Below, piece by piece: positions 24,915 to 33,146 of a DNA stretch of 64,000 nucleotides. The stretch's first letter is position 1; each line of letters opens with the position of its first letter. The notes beneath the pieces were generated by a model, which was not told the origin of the DNA, ran no database searches, and saw only the letters and a program-made list of their open reading frames with translations. A program made the translations under genes and the position numbers. Source of the stretch: Streptomyces catenulae (lineage in GTDB: Bacteria > Actinomycetota > Actinomycetes > Streptomycetales > Streptomycetaceae); the NCBI RefSeq assembly GCF_000718015.1, contig NZ_JODY01000006.1, positions 1 to 64,000 of the forward strand, written 5' to 3'.

Positions 24915-25229
24915 CGTTTCCGGGCGGGCCGCCACGGGGCGAGGGGGTGGCCCGCACCGCTCCCGTAGCGGAGCGACGCCATTCGGGGATGCGGAATGGG
25001 TGAATCGGAAGGTGGACCCATTGTTCTTTCCTTGAAATGAAAATAAGGACGCCAGGAATATCGTATGTCCGGTCGGGGCCGGAAATGAATGCTGCCCTGG
25101 TCGGAGTGGGTGCGAAGCCAAAGATCACGCCATTCCCCTTGTCGGGGAGTTTTTTGCGAATGGCGAAAGGCGGGCCCGGGTACCCCATCGTGCGAAGGGG
25201 AAATGCAGAAAAAACGGGAGGGAAAGATC
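24915..25229 (+). promoter_or_regulatory. Lower-GC leader region of the 82-residue small protein
   Basis: No gene was recognised here. Part of it (about 24960-25160) is clearly richer in A and T than the surroundings, with runs such as CCTTGAAATGAAAATAAGG. At 25128-25165 there is a nested structure: outer arms CGCCATT/AATGGCG, inner stem TCCCC (25134-25138)/GGGGA (25144-25148) followed one base later by TTTTTT (25150-25155). The inner hairpin plus T tract is a classical intrinsic terminator and the outer pairing could compete with it, so this may be an attenuator for the gene at 25230. The ribosome site GGGAGGGAA is at 25216-25224. Confidence 0.5.
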
Positions 25230-25478
25230 ATGGCTGGTCCTTACGGTGTCGCACCGAACGAGGTCAAGGGAGGCATCCCCACGTGGGCGGGTGGTCGGGA
25301 GACCACGGTGAAGGTCGAGTGCGAGACCGACGGACGGTTCGAGATGACGGCGGGGGGTTCTCCGACCGAGACCAGCGACGTCAAGAAGGGGCACAACGAG
25401 TTCAAGCGCGGCTTCGGCGGCGTCACACTGTCGGTCAAGAACCTCACCTCCAAGAACATCACGGTGTCGACCGAGTAG
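25230..25478 (+). CDS. Unrecognised 82-residue beta-rich small protein
   Basis: I do not recognise this protein. It is 82 residues, without signal peptide or membrane segment, with one cysteine in VKVECETDGRFEM. Alternating hydrophobic and polar residues (TTVKVECETDGRFEM; GGVTLSVKNLTSKNITVSTE) suggest a small beta-sandwich, and Lys/Glu are well represented compared with its Arg/Ala-rich neighbours. A strong ribosome site (GGGAGGGAA) precedes ATG 25230 and supports a real gene, probably well expressed. It stands alone between two hairpin terminators in a lower-GC island, which could mean recent transfer. A structural, toxin-like or binding role is possible, none is shown. Confidence 0.7.
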   Translation: MAGPYGVAPNEVKGGIPTWAGGRETTVKVECETDGRFEMTAGGSPTETSDVKKGHNEFKRGFGGVTLSVKNLTSKNITVSTE

Positions 25479-25777
25479 CCGCACCTGCCTTGGATGTGCG
25501 ACACCGACCGGGGGGGGGGAAGGGAAATGCCGGTCGCCGCGGCGTAGGAAGAGAAGTTCGTATTCCTGCGCGGCGTGACCGGGATTCCGGTAATCCACGT
25601 GCACGGGTCGCCCGGAAATCCGGAAAGACGTTCTGGCGGTAAGTGCCGAACGGTCGGCGCCGGATTCACCCGGCCCCGTCGTGCGACGCCGTATTCCTGG
25701 CGTCGAACGATGGGGAAAGGCCGGGTGGTCGAATACGGCGGCCCCGCGTCACAGGTCCGGAGAACCAAGGCGGCACA
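25479..25777. other. Gene-free segment after the small protein, with a G10 tract
   Basis: No credible coding sequence is seen in this stretch. A run of ten G residues lies at 25510-25519, which is prone to sequencing error and slippage. Short TTCC/GGAA-rich segments occur but no convincing operator or promoter. It ends at a bidirectional terminator. Confidence 0.5.
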
Positions 25778-25806
25778 GCGCCCCTGCCTGAGCCGGGCAG
25801 GGGCGC
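25778..25806. terminator. Bidirectional hairpin terminator
   Basis: A perfect 11-bp stem, GCGCCCCTGCC at 25778-25788 and GGCAGGGGCGC at 25796-25806, with a 7-base loop. It lies between the small-protein region and the convergent ROK gene, whose stop is 24 bases away, and probably ends ROK transcription. Confidence 0.75.
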
Positions 25807-25830
25807 ATCCGTGTGTCCGCGTCCGCGCCG

Positions 25831-26988
25831 CTACCGACGCCCCGTCACCGTGCCCTCCACCGCGAAGAGTTCGCCCTCGACATGGTCGAGCGCGAGGCGT
25901 AGCGCGCCGGTGGCGACCGCTGTCTCGCCCAGTTCGGAGAGGGCCACCTGCGGTGGGCGCAGGCAGTAGCGGGCCAGTTCGTCGCGGAGCGGGCCGAGGA
26001 CGCCCGCGAGGCCGGTCGCCCAGCCGCCGATCACCACCAGCTCCGGATCGAGCGCCAGCACCAGCGCCGCCACATGGTGCACCAGCCGTTGCAGGAAGCG
26101 GTCCATCGCCTCCTGGGCCAGGGCGTCGCCCTCGTGGGCCAGCGCGAACACCTCGGCGACCTGCGCCTCGTCGAGCGGATGCAGCGGCTTCCCGGTCGTC
26201 GACAGCAGCTTCTCCGGTGTCGCCTCCCGGCCCAGCAGATGGAGCGCGCCGATCTCCCCGGCGGCGCCGCCGAAACCGCGGTGCAGCCGCCCGCCGATCA
26301 GCGCACCGGCGCCCGGGCTGAGCCCCGCGAGGACGAAGACGACGTCGTCGCTGCCGGTCGCCGCGCCCTTCCAGTGCTCGGCCACCACCGCCGCGTTGGC
26401 GTCGTTCTCCACCAGCACCGGGCAGCGGAACGAGCGCCGCAGCCGTTCGCCGAGCGGCAGCCCCGTCCAGCCGGGCAGCGCGGTGCCCAGCCGGACCGTG
26501 CCGTCCGCCTCGACGATCCCGGGGCTGCCCACGCCGACGGCCCGCAGGGAGCGGCGCGGCACCCCGGCGCGGCGCAGCAGTTCGGCGACGGCGGTGCGCA
26601 CCCGCTCCAACCGCTCGTCCGCACCGGCCCGTTCGTCGACGGTGCGCTGGGTGGAGTCCACGACACGGCCGCCGAGGTCGGACAGGAGGACGGAGACGCG
26701 GTGCGGGCCGATCTCGATGCCCAGCAGATGCCCGGCCTCGGCCCGGAACCGGAAGCGGCGCGCGGGCCGCCCCTGACGGCGCGCCTCACCCTCCTCGGCG
26801 ACCGCCTCGGCCACCAGCCCGGTCTCGATGAGCCCTTCGACCACGCCCTCGACCGTCGGCCGGGACAACCCCGTCACCTGGACGAGATCGGTGAGCGTGG
26901 GGGAGTCGGCGGCGCGCAGCGCATGCAGCACCACCGCCGAGTTGATCCGTCGCAACAGGGAGGGGTCCCCGCCGGTGAGCCGCCCCAA
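25831..26988 (-). CDS. ROK family transcriptional regulator
   Basis: A 385-residue regulator with an N-terminal winged helix (about 10-70; LLRRINSAVVLHALRAADSPTLTDLVQVTGLSRPTVEGVVEGLIETGLV) and a ROK sugar-kinase-like domain (about 85-380; LLGIEIGPHRVSVLLSDLGG, VENDANAAVVAEHW, GAGALIGGRLHRGFGGAAGEIG). The ROK zinc motif CxCGxxGC is absent, replaced by LLGREATPEKLLS, and the conserved histidine after GEIG is Ala. It is probably a pure sugar-sensing repressor without kinase activity. TTG 26988 is selected: AGGAGA lies 8 bases upstream and MGRLTGGDPSLLRRIN is the usual start of Streptomyces ROK proteins. Confidence 0.88.
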   Translation of the reverse strand: MGRLTGGDPSLLRRINSAVVLHALRAADSPTLTDLVQVTGLSRPTVEGVVEGLIETGLVAEAVAEEGEARRQGRPARRFRFRAEAGHLLGIEIGPHRVSVLLSDLGGRVVDSTQRTVDERAGADERLERVRTAVAELLRRAGVPRRSLRAVGVGSPGIVEADGTVRLGTALPGWTGLPLGERLRRSFRCPVLVENDANAAVVAEHWKGAATGSDDVVFVLAGLSPGAGALIGGRLHRGFGGAAGEIGALHLLGREATPEKLLSTTGKPLHPLDEAQVAEVFALAHEGDALAQEAMDRFLQRLVHHVAALVLALDPELVVIGGWATGLAGVLGPLRDELARYCLRPPQVALSELGETAVATGALRLALDHVEGELFAVEGTVTGRR

Positions 26989-27076
26989 CGTCCGTCTCCT
27001 CGCCTCGATGTGTGGCGGATCGTAGCCGGTCAGCACGGTCCCGGCGAGCCCCGGCGGCCCGCCGCGGAGGGCCGTC

Positions 27077-27640
27077 TCAGCCCGTGGGCGCGGCCTCCTC
27101 GTCGAACGCCGCCGCGCGCAGCCGCCCGTACTCCTCGGCCATCGCCGCCACCGTCCACCGGGCGTTGAGGCCACTGGGGTTGGGCAGCGCCCAGATGCGG
27201 GTGGTGCCCAGGGTGCGCTCCTGCGGGCCGATCGCCGCGTGCCGGTCGCCGAAGGCGGTGCGGTACGCGGTGACGCCCGCGACGGCCAGCCAGCGCGGGC
27301 GCAGCCGCGCCACCTTCTCCGCCAGCAGTCGGCCGCCCTCGCGGAACTCCTCCGCGGTCAGCTCGTCGGCCCGGGCGGTCGCCCGCGCCACGACGTTGGT
27401 GATGCCGACCCCGAACGAGGGCAGCTCACCCTGCTCGGCGGGGGCCAGCAGCCGTGGGGTGAAGCCCGCGGCGTGCAGCACCGGCCAGAAGCGGTTGCCG
27501 GGCCGGGCGAAGTGGTGCCCGGTGACCGCCGTCATCAGGGACGGGTTGATGCCGCAGAACAGGACCCGCAGGCCGGGCGCCGTCACATCGGGGACGTGAC
27601 GGCCGCGCCCGGCCTGAAGCTCCTCGGGGGTGAAACCCAC
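27077..27640 (-). CDS. mug: G/U mismatch-specific DNA glycosylase
   Basis: A 187-residue DNA repair enzyme of the Mug branch of the uracil-DNA glycosylase superfamily, which excises uracil or thymine opposite guanine. Motif 1 is LFCGINPSLMTAVTGHHFARPGNRFWPVL (catalytic asparagine in GINPS) and motif 2 is LPNPSGLNARW. This repair function fits a very GC-rich genome exposed to cytosine deamination. GTG 27640 starts 2 bases after the purB stop, so it is translated from the purB transcript. Confidence 0.93.
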   Translation of the reverse strand: MGFTPEELQAGRGRHVPDVTAPGLRVLFCGINPSLMTAVTGHHFARPGNRFWPVLHAAGFTPRLLAPAEQGELPSFGVGITNVVARATARADELTAEEFREGGRLLAEKVARLRPRWLAVAGVTAYRTAFGDRHAAIGPQERTLGTTRIWALPNPSGLNARWTVAAMAEEYGRLRAAAFDEEAAPTG

Positions 27641-27642
27641 GG

Positions 27643-29085
27643 TCAGAGGATGGCGCCGGGCGTGTACGCCGCGGCCTGCGGGTGCTCCCCGGCGATCTTC
27701 CCGATCCGCTCCACCACGGTCGCGACCTGGTCGGCTGCGGCACCGGTGAACGACAGCTTGTCGGCCATCAGTGCGTCGAGCTGCGCCCGGTCCAGCGGGA
27801 TCCGGGAGTCGGCGGCCAGCTTGTCGAGGAGTGCGTTGCGCTCCACGCCCTGCTCGCGCATGGCCAGCGCCGACGCCACCGCGTTCTCCTTGATCGCCTC
27901 GTGCGCCTCCTCGCGGCCCACCCCGGCCCGCACCGCGCCCATCAGCACCTTCGTGGTGGCGAGGAACGGCAGGTAGCGGTCGAGTTCACGGGCGACGACG
28001 GCGGGGAACGCGCCGAACTCGTCGAGCACCGTCAAGAACGTCTCCAGCAGACCGTCCAGCGCGAAGAACGCGTCGGGCAGCGCCACCCGGCGGACCACGG
28101 AGCAGGACACATCGCCCTCGTTCCACTGGTCGCCCGACAGCTCACCGGTCATCGAGGCGTAGCCGCGCAGGATCACCATCAGGCCGTTGACGCGCTCGCA
28201 GGAGCGGGTGTTCATCTTGTGCGGCATCGCCGACGAGCCGACCTGGCCGGGCTTGAAGCCCTCGGTCACCAGCTCGTGACCGGCCATCAGCCGGATCGTC
28301 TTGGCGAGCGAGGACGGCGCCGCGGCCAGCTGCACCAGCGAGGTGACGACGTCGTAGTCGAGGGAGCGCGGGTAGACCTGGCCGACGGAGGTGAAGGCGC
28401 GGCCGAAGCCCAGGTGGGCGGCGATCCGCTGCTCCAGCTCGGCGAGCTTGGCGGCGTCCCCGCCCAGCAGGTCGAGCATGTCCTGCGCGGTGCCGACCGG
28501 GCCCTTGATGCCGCGCAGCGGATAGCGCGCCAGCAGCTCCTCCAGCCGCCCGTACGCCACCAGCAGCTCGTCCGCCGCGGTCGCGAAACGCTTGCCGAGG
28601 GTGGTGGCCTGCGCCGCGACGTTGTGCGAACGCCCGGCCATGACCAGCTCGGCGTGCTGGGCGGCGAGCGAGCCGAGGCGGGCCAGCACGGCGACCGTAC
28701 GGTCGCGCATCAGCTCCAGCGACAGCCGCACCTGGAGCTGCTCGACGTTCTCGGTCAGGTCGCGGGAGGTCATTCCCTTGTGGACCTGCTCATGACCGGC
28801 GAGGGCGTTGAACTCCTCGATCCGGGCCTTGACGTCGTGCCGGGTGACCTTCTCGCGCTCGGCGATGGAGGCGAGGTCGACGGTGTCGAGGACCCGCTCG
28901 TAGTCCGCGAGGGCCGACTCGGGGACCTCCACGCCCAGGTCCTTCTGCGCGCGCAGGACGGCGAGCCACAGCTTCCGCTCCAGCTTGACCTTGTACTCGG
29001 GGGACCACAGCACGGCCAGCTCGGTGGAGGCGTAGCGGCCGGCCAGGACATTGGGGATGCGGGGCTTCGCAGTCACAGCAGTCAC
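27643..29085 (-). CDS. purB: Adenylosuccinate lyase
   Basis: A 480-residue fumarase-superfamily enzyme that acts twice in purine synthesis: it releases fumarate from SAICAR and from adenylosuccinate. Landmarks are HEQVHKGMTSRDLTEN (substrate histidine region), the catalytic histidine in AGRSHNVAAQATTLGKR, and the flexible-loop signature GSSAMPHKMN with the catalytic serine. GTG 29085 (MTAVTAKPRIPNVL) has no obvious ribosome site; TAGACT lies 8 bases upstream on the minus strand and could drive a leaderless message. mug is coupled downstream. Confidence 0.95.
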   Translation of the reverse strand: MTAVTAKPRIPNVLAGRYASTELAVLWSPEYKVKLERKLWLAVLRAQKDLGVEVPESALADYERVLDTVDLASIAEREKVTRHDVKARIEEFNALAGHEQVHKGMTSRDLTENVEQLQVRLSLELMRDRTVAVLARLGSLAAQHAELVMAGRSHNVAAQATTLGKRFATAADELLVAYGRLEELLARYPLRGIKGPVGTAQDMLDLLGGDAAKLAELEQRIAAHLGFGRAFTSVGQVYPRSLDYDVVTSLVQLAAAPSSLAKTIRLMAGHELVTEGFKPGQVGSSAMPHKMNTRSCERVNGLMVILRGYASMTGELSGDQWNEGDVSCSVVRRVALPDAFFALDGLLETFLTVLDEFGAFPAVVARELDRYLPFLATTKVLMGAVRAGVGREEAHEAIKENAVASALAMREQGVERNALLDKLAADSRIPLDRAQLDALMADKLSFTGAAADQVATVVERIGKIAGEHPQAAAYTPGAIL

Positions 29086-29176
29086 ATGGCCAGAGTCTAC
29101 TGTCGCTTTCCGCAGGCCAGCGCCCCGGTCCCGGCTGTACGTTCCTCCAGGACCGCTCCCGGCGGCCGGTGGCGGC

Positions 29177-29947
29177 TCAGCCGTCGTACGGCAGCAGCGC
29201 GGGCCGCTTGGCGGGACGGCCGTCGCCGGAGGAGCGGCCGGTCAGCCGCCGCCCGATCCACGGCACCAGATGTTCCCGGGCGAACCGCGCGTCCGCCGAG
29301 CGCCGGGCCCGCCAGCCCGGCGGCATCGCGGGCGGCAGCGGGGCGTCCCAGTCGCTCTCCGCGGCGAACCCCAGCGTCTGCCAGACGGCCTCCGCCACCC
29401 GCCGGTGCCCCTCGGCGGTGAGGTGCAGCCGGTCGTCGGCCCACATCCGCGGATCGGCCAGCGCCCGGGAGGCGTAGAGGTCGACGACGAGCGCGCCGTG
29501 CCGGGCGGCGACCGCGTCGATGTGCGCGTACAGCTGCTCCATCCGCGGCCGGAAGCGCTCCAGGACCGGGCCCTGCCGACCGGGGCTGCGCATCAGCACC
29601 AGCTGTCCGCCGCCCCTGGCCAGGACCGCCGCGGCGGCCGAGAACCGTTCGCAGACCTGCGCCACCTCGCACTTGGGCCGCAGCACGTCGTTGAGCCCGC
29701 CGACCATCGTCACCAGATCGGCGCCCATCGCGGCCGCGGGTCCGGCCTGGTCGTCGGCGATCTGGCCGATGAGCTTGCCGCGGACGGCGAGGTTGGCGTA
29801 GCGGAAGCCGGGTGTCCGGGCGGCGAGGCGGGCCGCGAGCAGATCGGCCCAGCCGCGGTAGGAGCCGTCCGGCAGGCCGTCCGACATCCCCTCGGTGAAG
29901 CTGTCGCCGACCGCGACAAAACTGGTGTAGCGGGCATTCATCTCCAT
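29177..29947 (-). CDS. SGNH/GDSL-family hydrolase
   Basis: A 256-residue esterase/lipase-type hydrolase without signal peptide. The catalytic blocks are VAVGDSFTEGMSDG (serine in GDSF, near residue 15), the glycine of ANLAVRGKLIGQI, the asparagine in MVGGLNDVLRP, and Asp-x-x-His in WADDRLHLTAEGHRRVAEA. The C-terminal 50 residues are basic and probably flexible. Substrate unknown; many actinomycete members act on acyl esters or carbohydrates. ATG 29947 is used, with MNARY two codons further in as an alternative. It is divergent from a TetR gene (76 bases apart). Confidence 0.88.
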   Translation of the reverse strand: MEMNARYTSFVAVGDSFTEGMSDGLPDGSYRGWADLLAARLAARTPGFRYANLAVRGKLIGQIADDQAGPAAAMGADLVTMVGGLNDVLRPKCEVAQVCERFSAAAAVLARGGGQLVLMRSPGRQGPVLERFRPRMEQLYAHIDAVAARHGALVVDLYASRALADPRMWADDRLHLTAEGHRRVAEAVWQTLGFAAESDWDAPLPPAMPPGWRARRSADARFAREHLVPWIGRRLTGRSSGDGRPAKRPALLPYDG

Positions 29948-29983
29948 GGCGCGGCGATCCTATCCCGCGGTGTACGGTCACGT

Positions 29984-29993
29984 ACCGACCGGT
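29984..29993. promoter_or_regulatory. Possible TetR half-palindrome between gdsl and tetR
   Basis: ACCGACCGGT has perfect ACCG/CGGT arms with a 2-base centre. It resembles the stronger ACCGATCGGT cores upstream of the monooxygenase (32031-32066). It may be a weaker autoregulatory site for the TetR protein starting 30 bases downstream. Confidence 0.4.
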
Positions 29994-30023
29994 GTGCACA
30001 ACGAATGAGAGGACGGGGCCGCG

Positions 30024-30647
30024 ATGACGCCTCGCCGTGGCGCGGCCGGTGCCACGCCGACCTTCACGGAGAGCGCCCGACGGCAGCAGCTGATCGACTG
30101 CACGATCGAGCTGATCGCCACCCGCGGCTATCCGGCGACCTCGCTCGCCGCCATCGCGGAGCGCGCGGGCCTGTCCAAGGCGGCCGTCCTCTACCACTTC
30201 TCCTCCAAGGACAACCTCACCCGCGCCACGCTCACCCAGGTCCTGGAGGCGTTCGCCGCGTACGTCACCGAGCAGGTGGCGCGGGAGGACGATCCGCGCG
30301 AGGCGGTGCTCGCCTACGTCCGGGCGATGGTCGACTACCAGCGGGCGCACCGTAGCCAGGTCCGGGTGATCACCGAGATGCTGCTCGACGACGGGGGCGG
30401 CACCCGGCTCAAGACGCCCGGCTCGCACGACACCCACGGCCGCTGGCAGTTCCTGGCCGCGCTGCTCGCCGCGGGGCAGGACGCCGGGCGGCTGCGGCGC
30501 TGCGACACCCGCACCGTCGCGCTCGCCATCGGCGGCGCCATCGACGGTGTCATCGCGCACTGGCTGGCCCACCCCGACCTCGATCTGGACGCGGCCACCG
30601 CCGAGCTGGAGGCGTTCACGCGGTACGCGATCGAGCCGCGGGACTGA
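30024..30647 (+). CDS. TetR family transcriptional regulator
   Basis: A 207-residue repressor with the helix-turn-helix QQLIDCTIELIATRGYPATSLAAIAERAGLSKAAVLYHFSSKDNLTRATL at about 20-70 and a helical C-terminal ligand domain. The ATG follows GAGAGGACGG. It is convergent with a flavin monooxygenase whose promoter carries two TetR-type palindromes; a related ACCG/CGGT element lies before this gene. The parsimonious model is that it represses the monooxygenase and itself, with the monooxygenase substrate as inducer. This is inferred from shared site sequence. Confidence 0.9.
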   Translation: MTPRRGAAGATPTFTESARRQQLIDCTIELIATRGYPATSLAAIAERAGLSKAAVLYHFSSKDNLTRATLTQVLEAFAAYVTEQVAREDDPREAVLAYVRAMVDYQRAHRSQVRVITEMLLDDGGGTRLKTPGSHDTHGRWQFLAALLAAGQDAGRLRRCDTRTVALAIGGAIDGVIAHWLAHPDLDLDAATAELEAFTRYAIEPRD

Positions 30648-30669
30648 GCGGACGCGCGGCCCGCACGTC

Positions 30670-30718
30670 CCGGTCCGGGGCGCGGCCGGACCCCCGTACC
30701 GCCCGCGCCCCGGACCGG
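30670..30718. terminator. Bidirectional terminator between tetR and monooxygenase
   Basis: A perfect 15-bp stem, CCGGTCCGGGGCGCG at 30670-30684 and CGCGCCCCGGACCGG at 30704-30718. It fills the 72-base gap between two convergent genes and ends next to the monooxygenase stop. Confidence 0.8.
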
Positions 30719-30719
30719 C

Positions 30720-31943
30720 TCACCCCCGCCGGGCGAACGGCGGGGCGTGTTCCGGGCGGATCCCGAGGGCGCCCAGATAGCCGGTGACCGTCCGCAGCGG
30801 CGGCACCCGGCGCAGCAGCCGGAGCATCGGCGGCAGCCGGTTCGCATCGAGGGTGCCGTCGAGGGCGGCGGTGATCAGCCCGTGCTCGGTGTGCTGGGCC
30901 CTCTGGGCGACGGCCAGCGGCAGTCGGCGGCGGCGTTGGACGCGCGCCAGATCGCGGACGGAGACGGTACCCGCGCGCAGCGGAGCGGCGAGGATCCGGG
31001 CGGCGGCGACGGCGTCCTGGAGCGCGAGGTTGACGCCGACGCCACCCACCGGCGACATGGTGTGCGCCGCGTCCCCGATGCAGAGCAGCCCCGGCCGGTA
31101 CCAGCGGCGCAGCCGCCCGAAGGTCACCTCCAGCAGCTTGACCTCGTACCAGGAGCCGATCGTGCCGGTCACCTGCGCGTCCCAGCCGAAGAGCGCGCCG
31201 AGCCGGTCGCGCAGCCACTGGATGTCCCGGCGCCGCAGCTCGGCGTCGCGCCCCTTGCCGATCAGGTACGAGGTCTGGAAGTAGTCGCCGCGGTCCATCG
31301 TGACGGCCGCCTGCCCGCCGCCGAAGCGCGCGAGGACCCGGCCGCCGGTGTGCGCGTCGGCCGGGGCGTCGACGCGGACCTGCCAGACGTCCATCGGTAC
31401 GTCGAAAAGGTCCTGGCGCAGCCCGGCGGCGGCCGCCACGGTCGAGCCGCGGCCGTCGCAGGCGACGGTGAGGTCGGCGGTGAGGGTGTCGGCGCGGCCG
31501 TCCGCCCCGCGCAGCCGGACGCCGCGCACCCGGCCGCCCTCGGTCAGCAGCCCGGTCACCTCGGTGCTCATCCGCAGCTCGAAGGAGGGTTCGGCGGCCG
31601 CGGCGCGGGCGAGCAGATCGAGGAAGTCCCACTGCGGCACCATCGCGAGGTACGGATGCCGTCCGGGCAGGTGCCGCATGTCGGCCATCACGACGGTGGT
31701 GTCGCCGATCCGGGCCCGCATCTCCGTCAGCCGCGGGAACGGGATCTCGGCGAACTCCGCGCCGAGCCCCAACTCGTCCAGGAGGCGCAGCGTCGAGGGA
31801 TGGACGGTGTCGCCGCGGAAGTCCCGCAGGAAGTCGGCGTGCTTCTCCAGGACGGTGACCTTCAGCCCCGCCCTGGCCAGCAGCAGTCCGAGCATCATCC
31901 CGGCGGGTCCGCCGCCCGCGATGCAGCAGGTGGTGCGTGCCAT
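30720..31943 (-). CDS. FAD-dependent monooxygenase (PHBH fold)
   Basis: A 407-residue class A flavoprotein monooxygenase that would hydroxylate an aromatic or polyketide-like substrate using NAD(P)H and oxygen. FAD motifs: dinucleotide fold CCIAGGGPAGMMLGLLLARAG (glycines 10-15), the NADPH/FAD-linking DG motif in VACDGRGSTVA near residue 165, and the GD motif LLCIGDAAHTMSPVGGVGVNLALQDA near residue 285. It lacks the C-terminal thioredoxin-like domain of phenol hydroxylases. ATG 31943 is chosen because the family starts just before the glycine-rich loop. Two TetR-type operators lie about 90-120 bases upstream, indicating induction by a small molecule. Confidence 0.9.
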   Translation of the reverse strand: MARTTCCIAGGGPAGMMLGLLLARAGLKVTVLEKHADFLRDFRGDTVHPSTLRLLDELGLGAEFAEIPFPRLTEMRARIGDTTVVMADMRHLPGRHPYLAMVPQWDFLDLLARAAAAEPSFELRMSTEVTGLLTEGGRVRGVRLRGADGRADTLTADLTVACDGRGSTVAAAAGLRQDLFDVPMDVWQVRVDAPADAHTGGRVLARFGGGQAAVTMDRGDYFQTSYLIGKGRDAELRRRDIQWLRDRLGALFGWDAQVTGTIGSWYEVKLLEVTFGRLRRWYRPGLLCIGDAAHTMSPVGGVGVNLALQDAVAAARILAAPLRAGTVSVRDLARVQRRRRLPLAVAQRAQHTEHGLITAALDGTLDANRLPPMLRLLRRVPPLRTVTGYLGALGIRPEHAPPFARRG

Positions 31944-32030
31944 CTCCGTGCCCCCTCGGTGTCGGCCGCGGCCCCGGGCCACGGCGGAGCGACCGGTCAG
32001 GGCGTACGGCGCACCGTCGGCGCACCACGT

Positions 32031-32066
32031 CTGACCGATCGGTCAGTAAACTAACCGATCGGTCAG
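32031..32066. promoter_or_regulatory. Tandem TetR operators upstream of the monooxygenase
   Basis: CTGACCGATCGGTCAG at 32031-32046 is a perfect 16-bp palindrome; CTAACCGATCGGTCAG at 32051-32066 differs at one base. Their centres are 20 bp apart, about two helical turns, so two dimers would bind the same DNA face. A shorter GACCGGTC occurs at 31991-31998. The regulator is probably the TetR protein encoded at 30024. Confidence 0.82.
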
Positions 32067-32126
32067 ACAGGGGGAAGTGCGGGGTGCGTCCCGGCCGTAC
32101 GGGGGTGCCGTGCGGCCGGGACGGGG

Positions 32127-33146
32127 TCAGGCCGCCGGTTGCTGGAGGACCAGTTCGCGCAGTACGTCCTCCATCGTTACCAGCCCGTCGAGCGTGCCGC
32201 CGTCGCCGATGACCGCGGCGAGATGCGTCCGGGAGCCGCGCATCGCGGTGAGCACGTCGTCCAGCGGCGTCGCCGCCCGCACCCGGGCGATCGGCCGCAT
32301 CGCCGACACCGGGAACGGCACCTCCCGCGGCATCGCGTCCAGCGCGTCCTTGACGTGCAGATATCCCAGGATCCGGTGGGTGTCGTCGACGACCGGGAAG
32401 CGCGAGAAGCCGGACGCGGCGGCCAGCCGCTCCAGGCCCTCCGGAGTGATCCCCAGGCCCGCCGAGACGACCTTCTCCACCGGCAGCACCACATCGCGCA
32501 CCGGTCGGCGGCCCAGCTCCAGGGCGTCCCGCAGCCGCTCCTTGGCGCGCTCGTCCAGCAGGCCCGCGGCGCGCGAGTCGTCGACCATCCGGGCCAGCTG
32601 ATCGTCCGAGAACGTCGCCGCGACCTCGTCCTTCACCTCGACCCGCAGCAGCCGGAGCGCCCCGTTGGCCAGCTTGTTGACCGCGAAGATCACCGGGCGC
32701 AGCGCCCGGGTCAGCGCCACCAGCGGCGGGCCCAGCAGCAGCGCGGTGCGTACCGGCTCGGCCAGCGCCACGTTCTTCGGCACCATCTCGCCGAAGAGCA
32801 TGTGCAGATAGGTCGCCAGCGCCAGCGCGATCACGAACGAGACCGGGTGGACCAGCGCGTCCGGCACCGACACCGCGTCGAAGACCGGCTCCAGCAGATG
32901 GGCGATGGCCGGTTCGGCGACCGCGCCCAGCACCAGCGTGCACAGCGTGATGCCGAGCTGGGCGGTGGCCAGCAGCGCCGAGACGTGCTGGAGCCCCCAC
33001 AGCACACGGTGTGCGCGGCGGTCGCCCTCGTCGGCGTGCGGTTCGATCTGGCTGCGGCGCACCGAGATCAGCGCGAACTCGGCGCCGACGAAGAACGCGT
33101 TGACGACGAGGGTGAGCAGCCCGACGAAGATCTGCAGCACGGTCAT
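32127..33146 (-). CDS. CNNM/CorC family membrane protein, short form
   Basis: A 339-residue protein of the hemolysin-C/CNNM family, implicated in magnesium or cobalt efflux. A DUF21 membrane domain with four hydrophobic segments (about 1-150; LLTLVVNAFFVGAEFALISVRRSQIE) precedes a CBS pair (about 200-335; RDVVLPVEKVVSAG, SRFPVVDDTHRILGYLHVKD and LVTMEDVLRELV). The C-terminal CorC_HlyC transporter-associated domain is missing, unlike its partner. It overlaps the upstream paralogue by 4 bases, so the two proteins are made together and may form a heteromer. Confidence 0.9.
   Translation of the reverse strand: MTVLQIFVGLLTLVVNAFFVGAEFALISVRRSQIEPHADEGDRRAHRVLWGLQHVSALLATAQLGITLCTLVLGAVAEPAIAHLLEPVFDAVSVPDALVHPVSFVIALALATYLHMLFGEMVPKNVALAEPVRTALLLGPPLVALTRALRPVIFAVNKLANGALRLLRVEVKDEVAATFSDDQLARMVDDSRAAGLLDERAKERLRDALELGRRPVRDVVLPVEKVVSAGLGITPEGLERLAAASGFSRFPVVDDTHRILGYLHVKDALDAMPREVPFPVSAMRPIARVRAATPLDDVLTAMRGSRTHLAAVIGDGGTLDGLVTMEDVLRELVLQQPAA

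Noticed and set aside
25510..25519. G10 homopolymer as a phase-variable switch
   Set aside because: It lies outside any supported coding region or promoter, so there is nothing evident to switch.
25241..25768. Minus-strand 175-codon frame over the small-protein gene
   Set aside because: No ribosome site or family pattern; the plus-strand 82-residue frame has a strong site and sensible composition.
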